Assembly (NCBI GenBank): GCA_009602725.1
Contig: WELB01000030.1
Span: 547,659 to 563,154, forward strand
Direction: 5' to 3'
Length of the DNA stretch: 15,496 nt
From: Spirogloea muscicola
Taxonomy: Eukaryota; Streptophyta; Zygnematophyceae; Spirogloeales; Spirogloeaceae
A program made the translations under genes and the position numbers. Below are positions 11,701 through 15,496 of this stretch, piece by piece; within the stretch, counting starts at the first letter, position 1, and every line of letters begins with the position of its first letter. Under the pieces are notes generated by a model, which did no database searches, was not told where the DNA came from, and saw only the letters and a list, made by a program, of their open reading frames with translations.

Positions 11701-11892
11701 CGGCGGGCCCTGGCTGAGCTCCGACAGCTCCGGGTACTCGAAGTCGTCGCCCTGCGTCCCGAAGTCCAGGAAGCTGTACGCCGCCGCCGCCTGGCTCATG
11801 GCGTCGTAGTAGCCGCCGCCCGGCGCCGCTCCGGGCCCCCCGCCGCCGCCGCCGCCGGCGAGAGCGGGGCCTTGCGTCAGCGGATTCGCCAT
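2731..11892 (-). CDS. UPF1: UPF1, ATP-dependent RNA helicase of nonsense-mediated mRNA decay, 28 exons
   Basis: Exons (5' to 3', minus): 11892-11287, 10993-10742, 10490-10320, 10015-9965, 9746-9654, 9387-9292, 9127-9077, 8940-8822, 8612-8504, 8395-8201, 8022-7951, 7771-7705, 7570-7428, 7300-7100, 6919-6764, 6585-6472, 6349-6251, 6008-5931, 5659-5525, 5304-5230, 5005-4858, 4596-4301, 4067-4002, 3761-3690, 3492-3400, 3263-3195, 3112-3014, 2805-2731. They give about 1266 residues, near Arabidopsis UPF1 (about 1254). A low-complexity Ala/Gly N-terminus includes the conserved [18 protein letters not shown] (39-56). The Cys/His zinc domain that binds UPF2 starts at HACKYCGIH (161). The SF1 helicase core has Gln516, Walker A GPPGTGKT (533-540), DEST (679-682), GDHCQLGP (704-711), QYRMHP in exon 15 and arginine-finger [10 protein letters not shown] (900-909). 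The tail (about 1010-1266) is rich in SQ/TQ, the sites SMG1 kinase phosphorylates in this family. ATG 11892 has a GCCGCCATGG context. Exon 26's donor and exons 27-28 are the least certain parts. Confidence 0.96.
8023..8200 (-). other. Probable non-canonical GC-AG intron (UPF1 intron 10)
   Basis: Conservation requires exon 10 to end in ...TTGLK and exon 11 to begin [10 protein letters not shown], as in plant UPF1. The bases after the AAG lysine codon are GCGAGT, so the intron starts with GC rather than GT and ends in TTGCAG. This matches the usual form of GC donors, with a strong AG before and GAGT after. The nearby GT four bases further in would be out of frame with the only suitable acceptor. 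It is the only non-GT donor among the 35 introns I assigned. Confidence 0.82.
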
Positions 11893-11937
11893 GGCGGCGG
11901 CCGCCGCGGCCGCCGCCGCCGCCGCGGGCGCCGCGAA
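11837..11937 (-). repeat. GC triplet repeats flanking the UPF1 start codon
   Basis: Two imperfect GGC/GCC triplet tracts surround the start codon at 11892-11890. One (about 11893-11930) is in the 5' leader. The other (about 11840-11860) encodes a seven-glycine run at residues 13-19. The leader tract is highly G+C and likely to form stable mRNA structure. Such tracts commonly vary in length between individuals. Confidence 0.75.
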
Positions 11938-12014
11938 GTTGCTGCGCGGGTCTGGTTTGTGGACACGCTTCCGGACGGGCTTTTCTCGTGTTGGGCCTCC
12001 ATAAACAACCACAT
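11877..12014 (-). promoter_or_regulatory. Upstream ORF overlapping the UPF1 start codon
   Basis: On the minus strand an ATG at 12014-12012 (context GAGATGT, purine at -3) opens a 45-codon ORF. It ends at TGA 11879-11877, thirteen bases past the UPF1 start codon and in a different frame. A ribosome translating it would pass over the UPF1 ATG. The frame encodes an Arg/Pro-rich peptide through the GC repeat, so the peptide itself is unlikely to matter. It is relevant only if transcription starts upstream of 12014, which the sequence alone does not show. Upstream ORFs can make an mRNA a decay target, so UPF1 autoregulation is possible but inferred. Confidence 0.45.
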
Positions 12015-12954
12015 CTCAGATTAGTTTCTCCAATGGGATGCCAGTTCAAAATCAACCACTTGGCGAAGCCAAGGGCCCCGTGCCGCCCAAGAGCGTAGCC
12101 TCAGAAATCAAGCGGACTGCCGGATGTAGCACAACCTTGCTGCGGTCCTGATAAGGTCGTCAGCTCTGCGCTAACGGACTAGCGAGTATGAGGCCCCTTC
12201 TCGCACACGCAGCAGGAACGCCACTCTCTCGCCGAACGATTGTCGATGATGTATACCCTGGGCAGAAGGGCTTCGTATCTGACATCTAGTATTCAGGCAT
12301 CGATTAGCGACCTTTATGTTTTGACCCGTGGTTACTGAGCGGGTCAATTTGCTGTAGAGTATGTAGGTCTTCAGATGTGCTTGCCTTTGTACTCGGCCAT
12401 TTGGCCTTCGTTTGTTTCAAATACACGAAACTTACCTGGGGCTGAAGGACCCCACTGAGAATCCCTTTGGCAAGGTTTGCAATTTTGGTGGTCGATAGCC
12501 AAGCCTGCTGGGTCTTGGCACCTCACCGTGGGTCACTGGCCTCAACGCCATGCTCCATCAGGTGCAACCGCCCTCGAACGCAGCAGCCCGTGTGTGCTCT
12601 TCGACTCATCGCTCCGGCTCTTACTTCGGCCCCAGCAATTTGCCCAGAGAAAGAGTGAGCATGCACAGCTTTGTTACTTGTACTCTGTTGGGTATCACAG
12701 AGACAAACCAGCCGAATCCAGACACTGACGATCACTATTAGGCCAGGGCACGATTACTGCACAACATGGTGATACAGCCGATTGTAAGAAGCCTCTGGTG
12801 GTTCTCAGCGACAGGTGCAATCCGACACTCCAGCTCCAATAGTCTTGAGTTGCTGTCAGAAATTCATTAACACGCCTGCCTGTGGCTGTCTCTCACGTGC
12901 ACCACGAGCCAGAAGAAGCATTCAAGGTTGCTCTGCCTTGGCAGTGACACGTCT
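11893..12954 (-). promoter_or_regulatory. Intergenic region: methyltransferase 3' UTR and UPF1 promoter plus leader
   Basis: About 1.06 kb lies between the methyltransferase stop and the UPF1 start, both genes being on the minus strand. The UPF1 promoter must be here, and so must the methyltransferase polyadenylation site. I see no TATA-like element near the UPF1 start, and no minus-strand TGTAA signal close to the methyltransferase stop. The UPF1 side grades into a very GC-rich, CpG-rich leader. Open frames on both strands are short and match nothing I recognise, and no tRNA-like structure was seen. Confidence 0.6.
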
Positions 12955-15308
12955 CTAGTCGCTGGTCTTCCTGGCCTCAATTATGCTGGCAAAACTCCGT
13001 GTGCGAACAATCTGCACGATCTCCAGGCCGGCAGCAGCTAGCAGTGACCGCCACTCTGTCACCGTGCGCTCCGTGCCGGTGCACATGGCCATCATCTGCA
13101 TGTCAAGGCCGGTCTTGAGCATGTCCACTGGGTCGTCAGGCCCCTCAATCACGGCATCTATCACAAGCAGGCGCGCTCCAGCTGCGGCAGGCGGCATGGC
13201 TGCCGTCACGTTGGCAAGGATGCGCGCTGCAGTATCGTCATCCCAGTCATGCAGGATGTGCTTCAGCGTATATGCATCTGCCCCCACAGGCTCCACCTTG
13301 TCAAAGAAGCTGCCTGCAGGCACTCACGGACGGCCGCACCTGGCGTAATTGTCAGATATCGACAAGGTTCCACACCTCTAAGAAGGCACACCCTGCTACT
13401 AGATAAGCTAGCCATACAATGTACAAGCAGCACCTTTATATACTTGTCAGTCATCAATCTCCTTTGCAGAGGTGATGTGATAACAATCAAGCCACAGGTA
13501 AGAGGGGACATGCACCAAACACACAAAGAAACAGGCAAGTGAGATTGCAAGGATGTAATGTGATTGTGAGGGGTCCTGCAAGCTACTGACCTGGCACGAA
13601 GGAGACACCTGCAGCTTCTGCAGCCCCGCCAGCCGCCGCTTTCACGACAGCTGGGCGATCCAAGACACTTACACAGCCTCGAAGGTGTGGCCACACAGTG
13701 ACTACCTCTTTCAGGAAGGTGCCGCTGCCCCCCCCAACGTCTACCACTGATCTGCAATAATGCAAGGGCGCAGGCAACAATCAGATAGCGCTCTGCTTTT
13801 GCAACCCTGCACTGGCCTCAAGCATAGTCATTGGGCTGCTACTTTTGATGTTTGCGCCTTCTGAAGTCCATTCATGATGAGCCCTGACCCTCATCAGCGA
13901 TCGGCCTTTTAAGAGCGCTGTCACACATTTCTACCAAAGCATTCCTACAAGAAGGGAAGAGAATGCCATAATGACAACTTAATCTCCAGAACAAAGAGCA
14001 GAAACAATTCTAAAAGTGGGCACCTGAAAGAGCTCCATTTGGAGTAGTCCCTGGCTAGAAATGCACTGTCCAGCAAGAAGCCCGCAGCAAACATCGCATC
14101 CGCGCGTTGGCTCAGCTCGGGGTTCTGATCATAGTGCTCCCACATCGTCTTGCCCATTGCCTGGTCAAAAGCCGAGCCGCCGTTGCGAAGTGCCAGGGCC
14201 AGGTTGTTCCAGCCGATGCGATGGTCCTCCTGGTCATTCATGGCGAGGACAAGCGGCAACTCTGGAACTTGGTGCGCTTCACACAGCAGCGCCGACGTTG
14301 GCGTCAAAGAGAACTCGCCGCTGTCCGCATCATAACCAAAGAGTCTGTGTGCGGCAAGAAAGCGCAACAGCCGGTGCAGGTTTCTGGCATCGACAGGCTC
14401 CGGCAGCACCTGCAGCGGCAAGCAGGCCCAGGCTGTCGCCTTCAGCTATGAGAGTCGCGGCATTTGGTAATCTCCTTGGGGGCTTGCAGAGCGTTTTATA
14501 ATGCATCACATATCACTGTACAAAATGCATCAAGTCTGACCGATGGACAGCTGCTGGTCACATTGCTGGCCCTTCCACTGCTGTTGACAGAGCTTCTCTC
14601 CCAGAGCTCTGAGTGCGACAGCAAGGCCTCTGCAATTCACCATTGTTTGTGGGATTTCGAAGGGCGGCGCCGACCTTGGCGAGCTGGGCGGCAGTCCTGG
14701 GCCCCTGCAAGAGGGCGTCGGCGACACGGAGGCGCGCGGCGTGGTAGAGCGAGTCGGAGATCCAGAAGAGGGAGGCGGCCTGGCGGAGGCGGAGCTCAGG
14801 CGGCAGTACGGCATGGAGGGCGCGGTAGAGGGCCATCCAGACAGCCGCAAGAGGCCGGACCAGAAACTTGGGCGGCAGCGACTGGAGCCTGCACACGGAG
14901 CCCGCCGAGGCCGTGAGTCGGTGCGGGCAGAGCTGCGCTATATCCGCAGCCACGGCATGACCGTCGCCATGGAGCGGCACTGGCGTCGCGGCAGACAGAG
15001 GGGCGATGTGCGCACGTCGTGCTCTGCAGCCGCACGCCATGCTGCTGCGACGCCACGGCCCCGGCCCGCCGGGCGAGGAGCAGCAGCGGCAGGAGGGCGG
15101 CCAGCACGGTGCCCACCACTAGCAGCGCGCGCTGCGGCGGAGGCCGCGGCGGGCCCCAGTCCACGCCGCACGTCTGCCAGAAGGCCTGCCCGATGCAGGC
15201 GAGCGCGCCCTGCACGGCCAGTGTGGCCACTGCCACCAGCACGACGTGCCCCGCCACGCCGCCGCCTCCGCCGCCGCCGCCGCCGCCGCCGCTCCATGGC
15301 CAAGCCAT
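12955..15308 (-). CDS. Membrane-anchored SAM-dependent O-methyltransferase (COMT/ASMT type), 5 exons
   Basis: Exons (minus strand) 15308-15016, 14888-14675, 14409-14024, 13751-13591 and 13313-12955 join in frame to 470 residues with stop TAG. Introns are 127, 265, 272 and 277 nt, all GT...CAG, phases 2, 0, 2 and 1. Residues about 126-297 form the helical dimerisation and substrate domain (LFWISDSLYHAARLRVADAL, NLHRLLRFLAAHRLF, FSLTPTSALL). The Rossmann domain has SAM motif I VVDVGGGSG (300-308) and the catalytic-base segment LKHILHDWDDD, with His373 as the expected general base. The fold and motifs are those of the Methyltransf_2 family, which methylates hydroxyls of small phenolic or indolic substrates. 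The substrate cannot be told. The first 98 residues are unusual: an 11-glycine run, then two hydrophobic segments (about 18-43 and 61-79) ending in RR, suggesting membrane anchoring. The start at 15308 is the first in-frame ATG after the edge. Exon 1 is the least certain. Confidence 0.88.
15258..15292 (-). repeat. (GGC)n tract encoding 11 glycines in the methyltransferase N-terminus
   Basis: A near-perfect GCC-type triplet run on the plus strand (GGC/GGA on the coding strand) encodes glycines 7-17 of the methyltransferase, just before its first hydrophobic segment. This is a coding microsatellite likely to be length-variable. It resembles the tracts near the GST and UPF1 start codons. Confidence 0.8.
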
Positions 15309-15374
15309 GCGAGCTTCAGGGCCTTGGCGCGCCGCAGCCAGGGTTGCCCTCCCCTGCGCCAACGCAGGCGGCGG

Positions 15375-15496
<122 letters not shown>

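Noticed and set aside
12013-12018. Longer UPF1 N-terminus upstream of 11892
   Set aside because: The frame is open for about 41 more codons but has no ATG before the TGA at 12018-12016, and ATG 11892 has an optimal context.
11163-12024. Plus-strand open frames of up to 154 codons antisense to UPF1 exon 1
   Set aside because: They are shadows of a GC-rich coding exon: their translations are Arg/Gly/Pro low-complexity and match nothing, while the minus frame is clearly UPF1.
12983-13348. 121-codon plus-strand ORF
   Set aside because: It lies exactly antisense to the last methyltransferase exon, which carries the conserved catalytic segment.
13263-13757. 164-codon minus-strand ORF spanning methyltransferase intron 4
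   Set aside because: It is out of the methyltransferase frame, contains intron sequence, and splicing of 13591 to 13313 restores the conserved family sequence.

Overview
The window looks like one nuclear contig from an intron-rich green alga, most likely trebouxiophyte-like. Three things point there. The UPF1 protein is close to land-plant UPF1 along nearly its whole length. The genes carry many short spliceosomal introns (about 80-300 nt) that always end in CAG, often GCAG. The 5' ends of all three genes are very GC-rich, with (GCC)n-type repeats and GCCGCCATGG-style start contexts. Genus and species cannot be read from this sequence. The window is bounded by pure A runs (1-112 and 15375-15496), which I read as padding or assembly gaps rather than biology.

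Layout: (1) a five-exon plus-strand gene at 164-1522 for a 225-residue YfcG/Ure2p-type glutathione S-transferase; (2) about 1.2 kb with no recognisable gene (1523-2730), holding the 3' ends of two convergent genes; (3) a 28-exon minus-strand gene (11892 down to 2731) for UPF1, the RNA helicase of nonsense-mediated decay, about 1266 residues; (4) about 1.06 kb of intergenic sequence and 5' leader (11893-12954), including an overlapping upstream ORF; (5) a five-exon minus-strand gene (15308 down to 12955) for a SAM-dependent O-methyltransferase of the COMT/ASMT type with an unusual hydrophobic N-terminal extension. I assembled the exon structures by hand from reading frame, splice sites and remembered family conservation. 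Every junction keeps frame. Only the last three UPF1 exons and the first methyltransferase exon are less certain.

The genes do not form a pathway: they are neighbouring housekeeping and metabolic genes. UPF1 and the methyltransferase lie in tandem on the minus strand, and GST faces UPF1 tail to tail. I found no mobile element, CRISPR array, tRNA or rRNA. The points worth a second look concern UPF1 gene structure (a start-overlapping uORF, a GC-AG intron, SQ/TQ-tail exons that are all frame-neutral, and an in-frame ORF beyond the stop) and the membrane-anchored methyltransferase. I see no clearly new system.
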